A DNA stretch of 64,000 bases from CF-46 sp042408445 (GTDB lineage: Bacteria > Chloroflexota > Limnocylindria > Limnocylindrales > CSP1-4). Where the stretch lies: assembly GCA_042408445.1 (NCBI GenBank), contig JBHORC010000004.1, forward strand, positions 1 to 64,000, read 5' to 3'. Below, piece by piece: positions 49,339 to 57,237 of this stretch (position 1 is the first letter of the stretch; each line of letters begins with the position of its first letter). The translations under genes were made by a program, and so were the position numbers. The notes beneath the pieces are model-generated. The model was given only the letters and a program-made list of their open reading frames with translations. It ran no database searches and had not been told where the DNA came from.

Positions 49339-50475
49339 CTATTTCTCGACCCCGGTGATCACCACGCCCCGGACGAACACGCGCTGGAAGATCAGGAACA
49401 GCAGGACGGGGATCACGAGGGTCATCAGCGTCGCTGCCTGGATCAGCCCGGGGTCGAGTGCGACTCGCGCTCCCGAGAAGCTGGCGAGACCCACGGCAAC
49501 GGTCTGGAGATCCGGCGAGCCGGAAAGGTAGATCAGCGGCCCGAAGAAGTCATTCCACGAATAGACGAGGTGGAAGATCGCCACGGCGATGATCACCGGC
49601 CAGGCCTGCGGGATGATCACGGAGATCAGAGTCCGGAACGGCCCGGCCCCGTCGATCGCGGCTGCCTCGTCCATTTCCCTGGGGATCGTCAGCAGGTATT
49701 GGCGGAGAAGGAAGACGTCGTAGGCATTGGCGAAGAACGTCGGGATGAGGAGCGGGAGCCACGTGCCGACCCAGCCGATCTTCAGGAAGAGCGTGTAGGT
49801 CGGGATCGTGGTGACCGCGGCCGGCAGGAAGATCGTGGCAATCACGAGCAGGAACAGCAGGCTCCGGCCGGGAAACCGGAATCGGGCGAAGCCGTAGGCC
49901 ACGAGGGTGCACGACACGACGGTCCCGATCATCCCGATGAGGGCAATGAGGATCGTGTTCAGGAGCAGTCGCGGGTAGTTGATCTCGTTCCACACATTCG
50001 CGTAGTTCTCGAAATGCGGGTCGAGGATCTGGACACCGGTCAGGTCCCGCCAGGAGCCATCCCACTTGATGAGTGGCGCGGTCTGGACGTTCGGATCAGA
50101 CGGGTCCGCGAAGGAGCTCTGGCGGAGGCCCTTCTTGACGAGGGCGAGCTGCTTCGTCGTGCCACCGGGAAGCGGCACCTCGTAGACCGGGTAGTCGCGG
50201 TCGCGATAGGTGAATGTCAACGGGCTGGTCGGCCACAGCGGGGAGTCGACCGCCGAGACCTGCTGCGGGCTCTTGATCGAGAGCGTGAGCGACCGCACGA
50301 GCGGTGACAGGAACACCGCGACGACGACGACTGCAAAAAAGGTCACGGCGAAGGACTTGCCCCGCTCGGCGGGTCGGCGGCGCGTCCGGTTCCGGCCGCG
50401 GCGAAGGAATCCGAGAAGCTGCGGGTGGGTCGATCCGACAGCTCCGACCGGCGTCGCGTCGGGACCGACGGCCAT
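49339..50475 (-). CDS. Carbohydrate ABC transporter permease (MalG/DasC-like)
   Basis: A 378-aa inner-membrane permease. A basic N-terminus and membrane segment 1 (about 42-62) are followed by an unusually large outer loop of about 100 residues (about 63-165). The canonical five-segment permease domain has the EAA loop EAAAIDGAGPFRTLISVIIP that docks the ATPase, and it ends RVFVRGVVITGVEK as in the MalG family. The start ATG 50475 shares one base with the preceding permease's stop (TGATG). It belongs to the GntR-regulated amino-sugar unit. No dedicated ATPase is encoded here, so a shared MsiK-like ATPase elsewhere is likely. Confidence 0.9.
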   Translation of the reverse strand: MAVGPDATPVGAVGSTHPQLLGFLRRGRNRTRRRPAERGKSFAVTFFAVVVVAVFLSPLVRSLTLSIKSPQQVSAVDSPLWPTSPLTFTYRDRDYPVYEVPLPGGTTKQLALVKKGLRQSSFADPSDPNVQTAPLIKWDGSWRDLTGVQILDPHFENYANVWNEINYPRLLLNTILIALIGMIGTVVSCTLVAYGFARFRFPGRSLLFLLVIATIFLPAAVTTIPTYTLFLKIGWVGTWLPLLIPTFFANAYDVFLLRQYLLTIPREMDEAAAIDGAGPFRTLISVIIPQAWPVIIAVAIFHLVYSWNDFFGPLIYLSGSPDLQTVAVGLASFSGARVALDPGLIQAATLMTLVIPVLLFLIFQRVFVRGVVITGVEK

Positions 50476-51368
50476 CAGCGCTCACCCGCGTAGTAGACCC
50501 AGCGCCGGGCCGAGAGGAAGACGATCAGCGTCACGAGGAGCGTCAGGCCGAACAGGAGCCACGCGAGCGTCGCGCCGTACGACATCGCCTGGTAGGCAAA
50601 GAAGTTCTTGTAGATGTAGAGGTTCAGGAAGAGCGTCGAGCCGCCGGGCTCGCCCGTCCCCTGATTCAGGACCAGGGGAACGAGGAAGTACTGGAGCACC
50701 TCGACCACGGCAAGGATCAGCGTGTAGAAGAGCACCGGCGACAGCAGCGGCAAGGTCACGTGCCGGAAGGACGCCCACACGCCGGCGCCGTCGATCCGGG
50801 CCGCGTCGTAGTAGTCGGTGGGGATGCCGCGCAGCCCGGCCGAATAGACGATCACCCCGCCACCGATGCCCCAGATCCCGAGGAGCACCAGGCCGGGGTA
50901 GACCCACGTCGGGTCCTGCAACCAGTTCGGCGGGTCGGAGATGCCGATGAGCTTGAGGAATTGGTCGATCCAGCCGCTGTCGACGTTCAGCATGGATTGC
51001 CAGATCAGGACGCCCGCGACGAAGGGCACGACGTAGGGCATGAAGATCAGGACCCGGAACAGCCCCGAGAACCGCAGGTGTCGACTGTTCAGCAGCAGGG
51101 CGACGGCGAGGGGGAGGAGCACCGCAACCGGCAACGAGATCGCCGCGAACTTGAGGGTTACCGCAAGCGAGTCCCACGTCCCCCGGTCGCCGAGCACGGC
51201 CCGGTAGTTGTCCAGACCCACGAAGTGAAGGGGTTCCTTCTGGTTGAGATTGACGTTCGTCAAGGTGAACACGAACGTCGCGATCATCGGGAGGAGGGTG
51301 AAGGCCAGGAATCCGATGATCCATGGCGAGATGAAGATGACCGCCCAACGGGCCTCTCGCCGAGCCAT
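50475..51368 (-). CDS. Carbohydrate ABC transporter permease (MalF/DasB-like)
   Basis: A 297-aa permease with six membrane segments. It starts MARREARWAVIFISPWIIGF and includes the EAA loop YDAARIDGAGVWASFRHVTLP and the family's late FLNLYIYKNFF region. It pairs with the MalG-type subunit to form the channel for an imported oligosaccharide. ATG 51368 is used because family similarity begins here; TTG 51413 would add 15 basic residues. Neither has a Shine-Dalgarno, in keeping with translation from within the operon. Its stop overlaps the next gene's ATG by one base. Confidence 0.9.
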   Translation of the reverse strand: MARREARWAVIFISPWIIGFLAFTLLPMIATFVFTLTNVNLNQKEPLHFVGLDNYRAVLGDRGTWDSLAVTLKFAAISLPVAVLLPLAVALLLNSRHLRFSGLFRVLIFMPYVVPFVAGVLIWQSMLNVDSGWIDQFLKLIGISDPPNWLQDPTWVYPGLVLLGIWGIGGGVIVYSAGLRGIPTDYYDAARIDGAGVWASFRHVTLPLLSPVLFYTLILAVVEVLQYFLVPLVLNQGTGEPGGSTLFLNLYIYKNFFAYQAMSYGATLAWLLFGLTLLVTLIVFLSARRWVYYAGER

Positions 51369-51447
51369 CGGCGAGCGGCCCGTCCGGCGACGGGGCAGCG
51401 ACAGGACCGTCAACGCGGAAGGGGTGTCTGTCGCGGCTCCACGGAGC

Positions 51448-52956
51448 TCACGACGCTGCGTTCCACGTCGTCTGGAGATCCTGCTTCAGGGTGTTGAGCT
51501 CGTTATCCATGTCGAGGCCAGGCGTGCTCGTCCACCGGGTCAGGTACTTCGCCAGGATGTCGAGCGACTTGTTGTAGTTCGGCATCGTGTTCTCGGAGTT
51601 GGGGTTGATGTCCGCGTACTGGATCGCGTCGCTGGCGACCTTCCAGTTCACGTCCGGTGGGTAGATCAGCTTGCCCTTGTCGTCCTTCTGCTGCTCGAGC
51701 TGCGTGAAGAAGCCGGGCTGCTCGGCCTTCAGGGCCGGGAAGCCGGAGATCGAGTTCAGCATCTTCTGGTGCGCATCGCCGAGGACGAGGTACTGCAGCA
51801 CGGTGAATGCCTCGTCCGGATGCTTCGTGCCCTTGGTGATCCGGAACGTGTCGGCATTCATCGGCGCAGTGACCTGGCCGTTGTAGGACGGCAGCGCCGC
51901 GAGGTTCCAGTTGCCGCCCGCCTCCGTCACGCAGCACACGTTCCAGAGGAAGTTTTCCTGCATCGCGACGTGCCCGGAGTTGAAGGCATAGCCGCCGCCA
52001 TTGAAGGTCTGGCTGTTGTAGGCCGGGCCCGTGAGGATGAAATGGTCCGTCCACATCCCCGCGTAGATCCATTTCCAGGCCGCCGCCCAGGCGTCCGGGA
52101 TCTGCGCCGTCTTGCCGTCGTCCGCGAGGAACTTGCCGGCTCCGAAGTACGCGGCGCCCATCGTCCGAAGGTCGTCTCGCTGAGGCTCGAAGCCGTACTG
52201 GACGATCTGCTTCGCGTTGAACGCCGGGTCGGTGGCGTTCTTGCCTGCCTTGTCGACCGTCAACTGCATCGCGATCTGGCGGACAGTGTCGTAGTTCCAG
52301 TCGACCATCGAGTTGTCCGGCATCTGGTACTGCGTCCCGTAGCTGTCCGGCGGCGGGTTCAGGCCCGCCGCGTCGAACATGTCGGGCTGGTAGTAGAGCT
52401 CGGAGGGGTATACCGCGAACGGGATCCCGAGCTGGGCTCCGCCGCCTGCCTTGTAGAGGTTGATGACGCCCTGGTCGAAGCCCGAAAGGTCGATGTTGTT
52501 CTTCTGGATGTTCGGCGTCAGGTCGAGCCACTGCCCCTCGAACGCGTTCGCGCCGCCCACGCCGAGCGGCCCGACGATGTCCGGCGGGTTGCCTGACGCG
52601 ACCCGCGTTGCGAAGGCGTCGCGGGCGCCGCTGTACGCCGTGTAGTCGAAGACGACCTTGATGTTCGGATGCGAGCTGTTGAAGTCCGCAATGACCTGCT
52701 TGAACGTCGTCTGCTGGCTGGGATCGTCACCGCCGCCGAGGCAGCAGAACCAACGGATCTCGATCGGGCCGCCAGGCGGAACCGTAGCTGGAGCCTGGCT
52801 GACGACCGCGACCTGGCTGGGCGACGCCTCGACGGAAGACGCCGATGGCGCGGCTGCGCTCGTCGTCGGCGACTGCGGTGTCGAACCGCCGCATGCCGTC
52901 GCGATCACGGCGAGGGCCGTCAGGATGACGCCCGAACGGGAGAGACGCGGTGCCAT
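51448..52956 (-). CDS. Extracellular sugar-binding lipoprotein (family 1 SBP)
   Basis: A 502-aa solute-binding protein of the importer. The signal sequence ends in the lipobox ATAC (Cys 22), followed by a 45-residue Ser/Ala/Pro linker. The mature domain begins IEIRWFCCLGGGDDP and contains VIADFNSSHPNIKVVFDYTA, SGNPPDIVGPLG, GIPFAVYPSELYYQ and AFNSGHVAMQENFLWNV, standard for cluster-type sugar SBPs. A CC pair occurs near residue 74 and again near 340. ATG 52956 has an excellent AGGAGGAGG 7 nt upstream, so this is the best translated gene of the unit. It is 41 bp after GntR. Confidence 0.92.
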   Translation of the reverse strand: MAPRLSRSGVILTALAVIATACGGSTPQSPTTSAAAPSASSVEASPSQVAVVSQAPATVPPGGPIEIRWFCCLGGGDDPSQQTTFKQVIADFNSSHPNIKVVFDYTAYSGARDAFATRVASGNPPDIVGPLGVGGANAFEGQWLDLTPNIQKNNIDLSGFDQGVINLYKAGGGAQLGIPFAVYPSELYYQPDMFDAAGLNPPPDSYGTQYQMPDNSMVDWNYDTVRQIAMQLTVDKAGKNATDPAFNAKQIVQYGFEPQRDDLRTMGAAYFGAGKFLADDGKTAQIPDAWAAAWKWIYAGMWTDHFILTGPAYNSQTFNGGGYAFNSGHVAMQENFLWNVCCVTEAGGNWNLAALPSYNGQVTAPMNADTFRITKGTKHPDEAFTVLQYLVLGDAHQKMLNSISGFPALKAEQPGFFTQLEQQKDDKGKLIYPPDVNWKVASDAIQYADINPNSENTMPNYNKSLDILAKYLTRWTSTPGLDMDNELNTLKQDLQTTWNAAS

Positions 52957-52997
52957 GAAGCTCCTCCTCCTGGGTCCCACCAGCTGGTTTCGCGGGG

Positions 52998-53825
52998 TCA
53001 GCTCGTCGTGACCACGCTCGGGGCGGCCGTCGTCGATGGCGACGCCGATTGCGGAACTGGCTCGTTCGGATCGGTCTGCCAGCTGCGGCGGACCACGATG
53101 CGCTCGATGTAGTAGCGGGTCCGGTCGCCGCGGACGTAGCTCCGCGAAAACTCGACCGGCTGACCGTCGGAGCTGAAGGCGATGCCCTCGATGAGCAGGG
53201 CAGGGCTTCGCGCCGGCCGGCCGAGCAGCCGCGCCTCGCGGGCGTGCAGCAGCACGGGCTCCAGCGCCTCGCGGGCACGCACGATCCGTGCCCCATAGCG
53301 CTGGGTGAGCAGGTCGTACAGCGAGCCGTGCTCGAGGTCCGAGGCGAGGAGACCGGGAAAGCGTTCGGCCGGCAGGTGGACCTGCTCGAGGAGGAGCGGC
53401 TCACCGTCGGCGACCCGCAGCCGCTCGACGTAGAGCGTCGGCGAGCCGGCCTCGATGCCGAGGGCATTCGCGACGCCTTCGCCCGCTGATTCCGGTCTGG
53501 CCGCTAGCACCCGCGTCGCCGGGTCCAGCCCGCGATCCTGCATCTCCTCCGCGAAGCTCATCGTTCCCGCGAAGTCGCGCTCGATGCGCGGCCGGAGCAC
53601 CGTCGTCCCGCGACCGCGGGTGCGTTCGAGGCGACCCTCGCGGGTGAGCTCGGAGAGGGCGCGCCGGACGGTGATCAGGCTGCAGCCATAGCGCACGGCG
53701 AGCTGGCGCTCCGGCGGGAGGAGGTCGCCCGGTCGCCACTCGCCGGCGTCGAGCGCCGCGCGAAGATCCAGGTACACCTGGTGATGCAGCGGGACGGGAC
53801 CGAGCTCGAGTCGGAAGCGGGCCAT
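52998..53825 (-). CDS. GntR family regulator with UTRA domain
   Basis: A 275-aa regulator. The winged helix (about 10-80) has HHQVYLDLRAALDAGEWRPG, LPPERQLAVRYGCSLITVRRAL and LERTRGRGTTV. The UTRA effector domain (about 95-240) has FAEEMQDRGLDP, LYVERLRVADGEPLLLEQVH and IEGIAFSSDGQPVEFSRSYVRGDRTRYY, the sugar-phosphate-binding layout of NagR/DasR. Effector is probably an amino-sugar phosphate. It heads the leftward unit; the 18-bp palindrome at 54038 is the likely operator. Its roughly 200-nt leader contains intergenic repeat G. There is no Shine-Dalgarno before ATG 53825. Confidence 0.9.
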   Translation of the reverse strand: MARFRLELGPVPLHHQVYLDLRAALDAGEWRPGDLLPPERQLAVRYGCSLITVRRALSELTREGRLERTRGRGTTVLRPRIERDFAGTMSFAEEMQDRGLDPATRVLAARPESAGEGVANALGIEAGSPTLYVERLRVADGEPLLLEQVHLPAERFPGLLASDLEHGSLYDLLTQRYGARIVRAREALEPVLLHAREARLLGRPARSPALLIEGIAFSSDGQPVEFSRSYVRGDRTRYYIERIVVRRSWQTDPNEPVPQSASPSTTAAPSVVTTS

Positions 53826-53870
53826 GCTGCGGGCGAGCCTCGAGAGGGAGCGGTTCCTGGGTACGCGGCC

Positions 53871-54002
53871 GGTTCATTGACTGTCACGCCTGGGCGCCAT
53901 CGCCACGTTGGAGCCTGTGCTCCTCGCTCACGGGCCTTCAAGCCCGCTCGCTCCGGTGCTCGGCTCCGCCTTGCGCTGACGCACCCATCCGCGACGAACG
54001 CC
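53871..54002 (-). repeat. Intergenic repeat, copy G, in the GntR leader
   Basis: A 132-bp copy almost identical to copy B at 35288 but in opposite orientation. It shares TTCGTCGCGGATGGGTGCG, GCAAGGCGGAGCCGAGCACC and the hairpin CGGGCTT-GA-AGGCCCG. It lies between the predicted promoter (about 54040-54065) and ATG 53825, so it would be transcribed as part of the GntR mRNA leader. Confidence 0.85.
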
Positions 54003-54037
54003 GTCTCGGGCGGGGACCCCTTGCGCGACACGTCAAT

Positions 54038-54055
54038 GCTGATAACGTTATAAGC
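54038..54055. promoter_or_regulatory. Predicted GntR operator (18-bp palindrome)
   Basis: GCTGATAACGTTATAAGC is palindromic except for one mismatched pair, with a perfect ATAACGTTAT core. It lies between the divergent GntR and GH4 genes, 60 bp before ATG 54115 and 213 bp before ATG 53825, and overlaps the minus-strand spacer and -10. It is AT-rich, unlike the surrounding DNA. It differs from the published DasR-type ACTGGTCTAGACCAGT-like site. Confidence 0.72.
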
Positions 54056-54065
54056 AAGTTGTCAA
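54039..54065 (-). promoter_or_regulatory. Predicted promoter of the GntR/importer unit
   Basis: On the minus strand TTGACA (54060-54065) is followed after about 16 nt by TATCAG within the palindrome. A regulator on the operator would block it. In the plus direction TATAAG (54049-54054) could serve as the GH4 gene's -10, without a good -35. Confidence 0.5.
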
Positions 54066-54114
54066 GACGGGCGTCGGCGCGGCCGGCTCCGAGGGACCCG
54101 CGCACGAGGTGAGC

Positions 54115-55389
54115 ATGGGCCTGAAGCTCGCGGTCGTCGGCGGCGGCAGCACCTACACGCCGGAGCTCGTCGACGGCATCGCCCGGCGCACGGATCGGAT
54201 CGCGATCGACGAGATCGCGCTGCTGGACATCGATCCGGAGCGGCTGGAGATCGTCGGCGGTCTCGCCGAGCGGATGCTTGCCCGTCAGGGCTGGACGGGG
54301 AAAGTGGTCCGCACGGCGGATCGGGATCGCGCTCTTGACGGCGCCGATGCCGTCCTCTTCCAGCTCCGCGTCGGAGGTCAGCAGGCGCGCTTCGGTGACG
54401 AGACCCTGCCTCCGACATACGGGCTCGTCGGCCAGGAGACGGTCGGCGCCGGCGGGTTCGCCAAGGCGCTCCGGACGGTTCCCGTGGTCCTGGAGCTCGC
54501 CGAGGTTGCCCGGGCGCGATCGGCACCGAACGCCTGGATTGTCGACTTCACCAACCCCGTCGGGATCGTCAGCCAGGCGCTCGCCGATGCCGGCCATCGG
54601 AGTCTCGGCTTGTGCAACGTCGCGATCGGGTTCCAGCGGCGGTTCGCAAAGCGGTTCGGCGTCGAGCCGGAGCGGATCGAGCTGGAGCAGGTCGGGCTGA
54701 ACCACCTCACGTGGATCCGGGCCGTCCGGGTCGACGGTGTCGACCGGCTGCCGGAGCTGATCGACGAGGACGCGGAATCGATCGCCGAGGACGTTGGCGT
54801 CCCCGTCGAACGTCTTCGGAGTGAGCGCGTCATCCCGTCCTACTACCTGCGCTACTACGACGACGAGGCGGCGGTCGTGGCCGAGGCAAAGACGAAGCCG
54901 ACGCGTGCCGAGGAGGTCATGGCGATCGAGCGGGACCTGCTCGAGATGTATCGCGACCCGACCCTCGACACGAAGCCAGAGCTGCTCGAGCATCGCGGCG
55001 GAGCCTTCTACAGCGAGGCGGCCGCCCAGCTGATCGCCTCGCTGACCGACAGTCGCGGAGACCTCCAGGTCGTCGACGTCGTCAATGAGGGCTGCCTGCC
55101 GGGCCTGGAGCGGGACGACGTCGTCGAGATCCCGGCCCGGGTCGACCGCGAGGGCGCGCACCCGCTGCCGCAGGCGCCGCTCTCGGAAGCACAGGCCGAC
55201 CTCGTGCTCCGCGTCAAGCGTTACGAGCGACTCGCGATCCGCGCGGCGATCAGTGGCGACCGCGGAGTCGCCCGCGAGGCGCTCGCGGCGAACCCGCTCG
55301 CCGGGGGCCCAGCGCGGGCCGACGAGCTGCTCGATGCGCTGCTCGCCGCCAATCGGCGGTGGCTCCCGCGCTTCTTTCCGAACGGTTGA
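54115..55389 (+). CDS. GH4 family 6-phospho-beta-glycosidase
   Basis: A 424-aa NAD+/Mn2+-dependent glycosidase that cleaves phosphorylated disaccharides by an oxidation-elimination mechanism. The Rossmann motif is LAVVGGGSTYTPELVDGI, then FTNPVGIVSQAL, the metal Cys in LGLCNVAIG and the metal His in VGLNHLTWIRAV. It has the C-terminal YSEAAAQLIASLTDSRG block of the 6-phospho-beta-glucosidase branch. It needs a 6-phosphorylated substrate, which the GlcNAc-type kinase of the divergent unit could provide in the absence of a PTS. ATG 54115 has GAGGTG 4 nt upstream. It sits right next to the palindromic operator and forms an operon with the SIS gene. Confidence 0.9.
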   Translation: MGLKLAVVGGGSTYTPELVDGIARRTDRIAIDEIALLDIDPERLEIVGGLAERMLARQGWTGKVVRTADRDRALDGADAVLFQLRVGGQQARFGDETLPPTYGLVGQETVGAGGFAKALRTVPVVLELAEVARARSAPNAWIVDFTNPVGIVSQALADAGHRSLGLCNVAIGFQRRFAKRFGVEPERIELEQVGLNHLTWIRAVRVDGVDRLPELIDEDAESIAEDVGVPVERLRSERVIPSYYLRYYDDEAAVVAEAKTKPTRAEEVMAIERDLLEMYRDPTLDTKPELLEHRGGAFYSEAAAQLIASLTDSRGDLQVVDVVNEGCLPGLERDDVVEIPARVDREGAHPLPQAPLSEAQADLVLRVKRYERLAIRAAISGDRGVAREALAANPLAGGPARADELLDALLAANRRWLPRFFPNG

Positions 55390-55408
55390 TGGTCCGGGCC
55401 GCCATCTG

Positions 55409-56548
55409 ATGGCCGAAGACGCATCACCGAAGGCTGCCGAGCCCGGCGACGCCGAATCCTCGCCGCCCGCCGGCCCCGGCGAGCCGACCCTCATGCGGCG
55501 CGAGATCGCCGCGATCCCCTCCGCCGTGGAGCGATTCCTCGCGGAAGGCCGCGCTGAGATCGAGGAAGCGGCGGACGCGATCCGCTCGGCCGACCCGGCG
55601 TTCGTCGTGCTCGTCGCTCGCGGTACCTCAGACCACGCCGCGATCCACCTTCGCTACCTGATCGAGGCGGAGCTCGGGATCCCCACGAGTCTCGCTGCGC
55701 CGTCCGTCACGACCCTCTATCACGCCTCGATCCGCTGGCAGCGCGGCGTCGTCGTCGCAGTGTCGCAATCCGGCCGGTCACCGGATCTCGTCGCGGTCGT
55801 CGAGGCGGCGCGCGCGGCCGGCGCGCCGACGATCGTGATCGCAAACGACGCCGCCTCGCCGCTGGCCGCGGCCGCGGAGCACGTCGTCGATTGCCGGGCC
55901 GGCGAGGAGCGGTCAGTGGCGGCAACGAAGTCGTACGTCGCCCAGCTCGCGGCCGGGGCCGCGCTCGTGGCGGCGCTCGCTCCGGACCGGGCGCTCGCCA
56001 CGGCGCTCCCATCCATGCCCGAGGTCCTGGCCGCGTCCCTGGACGCCGCCACGGCGGCCGTTCACGACGACGCCGCGATCGTCCACGAGTTCGCGGCCTC
56101 GGAGCGGTCGATCGTCATCTCGCGCGGCTTCGACTTCGCGAACGCCCTCGAGACGGCCCTCAAGCTGAAGGAGACGAGTCGGCTGTTTGCCGAGGGCTAC
56201 TCCTCGGCCGATTTCAGCCACGGACCGGTCGTCCTGAGTGGAGCCGGCGTTCCCGTGCTCGCGATCCGACCTCACGGCGCTGTCGGTCCTGCCCTCGACG
56301 AAGGCATCGAAGCGGCCCGGGCAGCGGGCAGCGACCCATGGGAGATCGGCCGCGGCGACGCCGGGTCGGACTGGCGCGTCGACGAAGGCCACCGGATCGG
56401 GCTTCCGCTCCCCGCGGAGCTGCCTGCGGGCCTCGCGCCCCTCGCCACGATCCTGCCTGGCCAGCTTCTCGCGGAGGCGGTGGCACGCCGGCGCGGGTAC
56501 GACCCCGATGCCCCGGCCGGTCTTTCGAAGGTCACCCTGACCCGCTGA
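55409..56548 (+). CDS. Double-SIS sugar isomerase (GlmS-C/NagB-II/AgaS-like)
   Basis: A 379-aa protein made of two SIS domains without the glutaminase domain of GlmS. SIS 1 has VLVARGTSDHAAIHLRYLIE and VAVSQSGRSPDLVAVV; then AATKSYVAQLAAGAALV. SIS 2 has SIVISRGFDFANALETALKLKET and EGYSSADFSHGP, close to GlmS ELKHGP. Such stand-alone forms deaminate or isomerise GlcN-6-P to Fru-6-P. In this locus it would take the product of GH4 cleavage into glycolysis. The N-terminal 35 residues are a flexible Pro/Glu stretch. ATG 55409 lies 19 bp after the GH4 stop without a Shine-Dalgarno. Confidence 0.87.
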   Translation: MAEDASPKAAEPGDAESSPPAGPGEPTLMRREIAAIPSAVERFLAEGRAEIEEAADAIRSADPAFVVLVARGTSDHAAIHLRYLIEAELGIPTSLAAPSVTTLYHASIRWQRGVVVAVSQSGRSPDLVAVVEAARAAGAPTIVIANDAASPLAAAAEHVVDCRAGEERSVAATKSYVAQLAAGAALVAALAPDRALATALPSMPEVLAASLDAATAAVHDDAAIVHEFAASERSIVISRGFDFANALETALKLKETSRLFAEGYSSADFSHGPVVLSGAGVPVLAIRPHGAVGPALDEGIEAARAAGSDPWEIGRGDAGSDWRVDEGHRIGLPLPAELPAGLAPLATILPGQLLAEAVARRRGYDPDAPAGLSKVTLTR

Positions 56549-56599
56549 GGGGTCACGACAGACGCGGCGGGCCTCTCCCGTCTCGCGGCCGAAGCGCGG

Positions 56600-56845
56600 T
56601 TACTGCTCGTAGCCCTCGACGACGTCGGCCGGTCGAGGCGCGGCCTCGCGCGGATCGAGGCCTGCCGCTCGGCGGGCATCGCGCTGGTGGAGGAGGTCAT
56701 AGCAGCGGTCCAGCTCGACCCGGATCGCTTCGAGGCGCTCGTGCTCCTCGGTCGTCAGCCCGTGGCCATTGCCGGCGTGCTGCCAGAGGTGCTCCTCCTC
56801 GTCGGAGAGGCTGTTGATCCGTCCGAAGATGTCGCCGTCGATCAT
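56600..56845 (-). CDS. DUF2630 family protein
   Basis: An 81-aa mainly helical cytosolic protein with the DUF2630 pattern: DGDIFGRINSLSDEEEHLW, then GHGLTTEEHERLEAIRVELD followed by the conserved C-Y-D-L-L-x-Q-R-x-A-R-R. The function is unknown; genes of this family are common in actinobacteria and relatives. ATG 56845 has AGGAGG 6 nt upstream. It is followed by the convergent SIS gene 51 bp away. Confidence 0.87.
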   Translation of the reverse strand: MIDGDIFGRINSLSDEEEHLWQHAGNGHGLTTEEHERLEAIRVELDRCYDLLHQRDARRAAGLDPREAAPRPADVVEGYEQ

Positions 56846-56944
56846 GAGCGTCCTCCTGCCGGCATCGTACGACTCGGTGCCTGGAGCCGCCCTGGGCGGA
56901 ATCGGGGCCGGCGGACGGCGGGGCGGCCGTCCCGCCGACCGAGC

Positions 56945-57148
56945 CTATTCGTCGAGGATCCGATCGGCCTTCTTGTCGATCTTCTCCTTCTCGCCCTTCG
57001 TCAGGTTGCCCTTCTTGATCTGCTGAGCCGCCCGCGCCTTGGCATTCCGCGCGTGCGACTCGTCCGGCATCGGGTACTTGTGCTCGTCAGGCAGGCCGAA
57101 CGCCGAGTCCGGCAGCTTGTCGCGCTTCTTCTCGCTGAGGGTCGACAT
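56945..57148 (-). CDS. Small Lys-rich protein (DUF6582-like)
   Basis: A 67-aa very hydrophilic protein: KLPDSAFGLPDEHKYPMPDE, then SHARNAKARAAQQIKKGNLT, then EKEKIDKKADRILDE. The L-P-D/S-A-F-(G)-x-P-x-x-(R/K)-x-Y-P and S-H-A-R-N-A blocks are typical of short proteins encoded by phages and by many soil bacteria (DUF6582-like). Function unknown. ATG 57148 has AGGAGG 6 nt upstream. It lies on the same strand as the aquaporin and DUF2630 genes. Confidence 0.78.
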   Translation of the reverse strand: MSTLSEKKRDKLPDSAFGLPDEHKYPMPDESHARNAKARAAQQIKKGNLTKGEKEKIDKKADRILDE

Positions 57149-57237
57149 GGGTGGTCCTCCTGGTGCGTGCCACCGGTCTACCTCTGGACCCCTTGCCCGC
57201 GCGGTAGGGAATAGGCGGCGGCTGCGTTGCACGGCCA

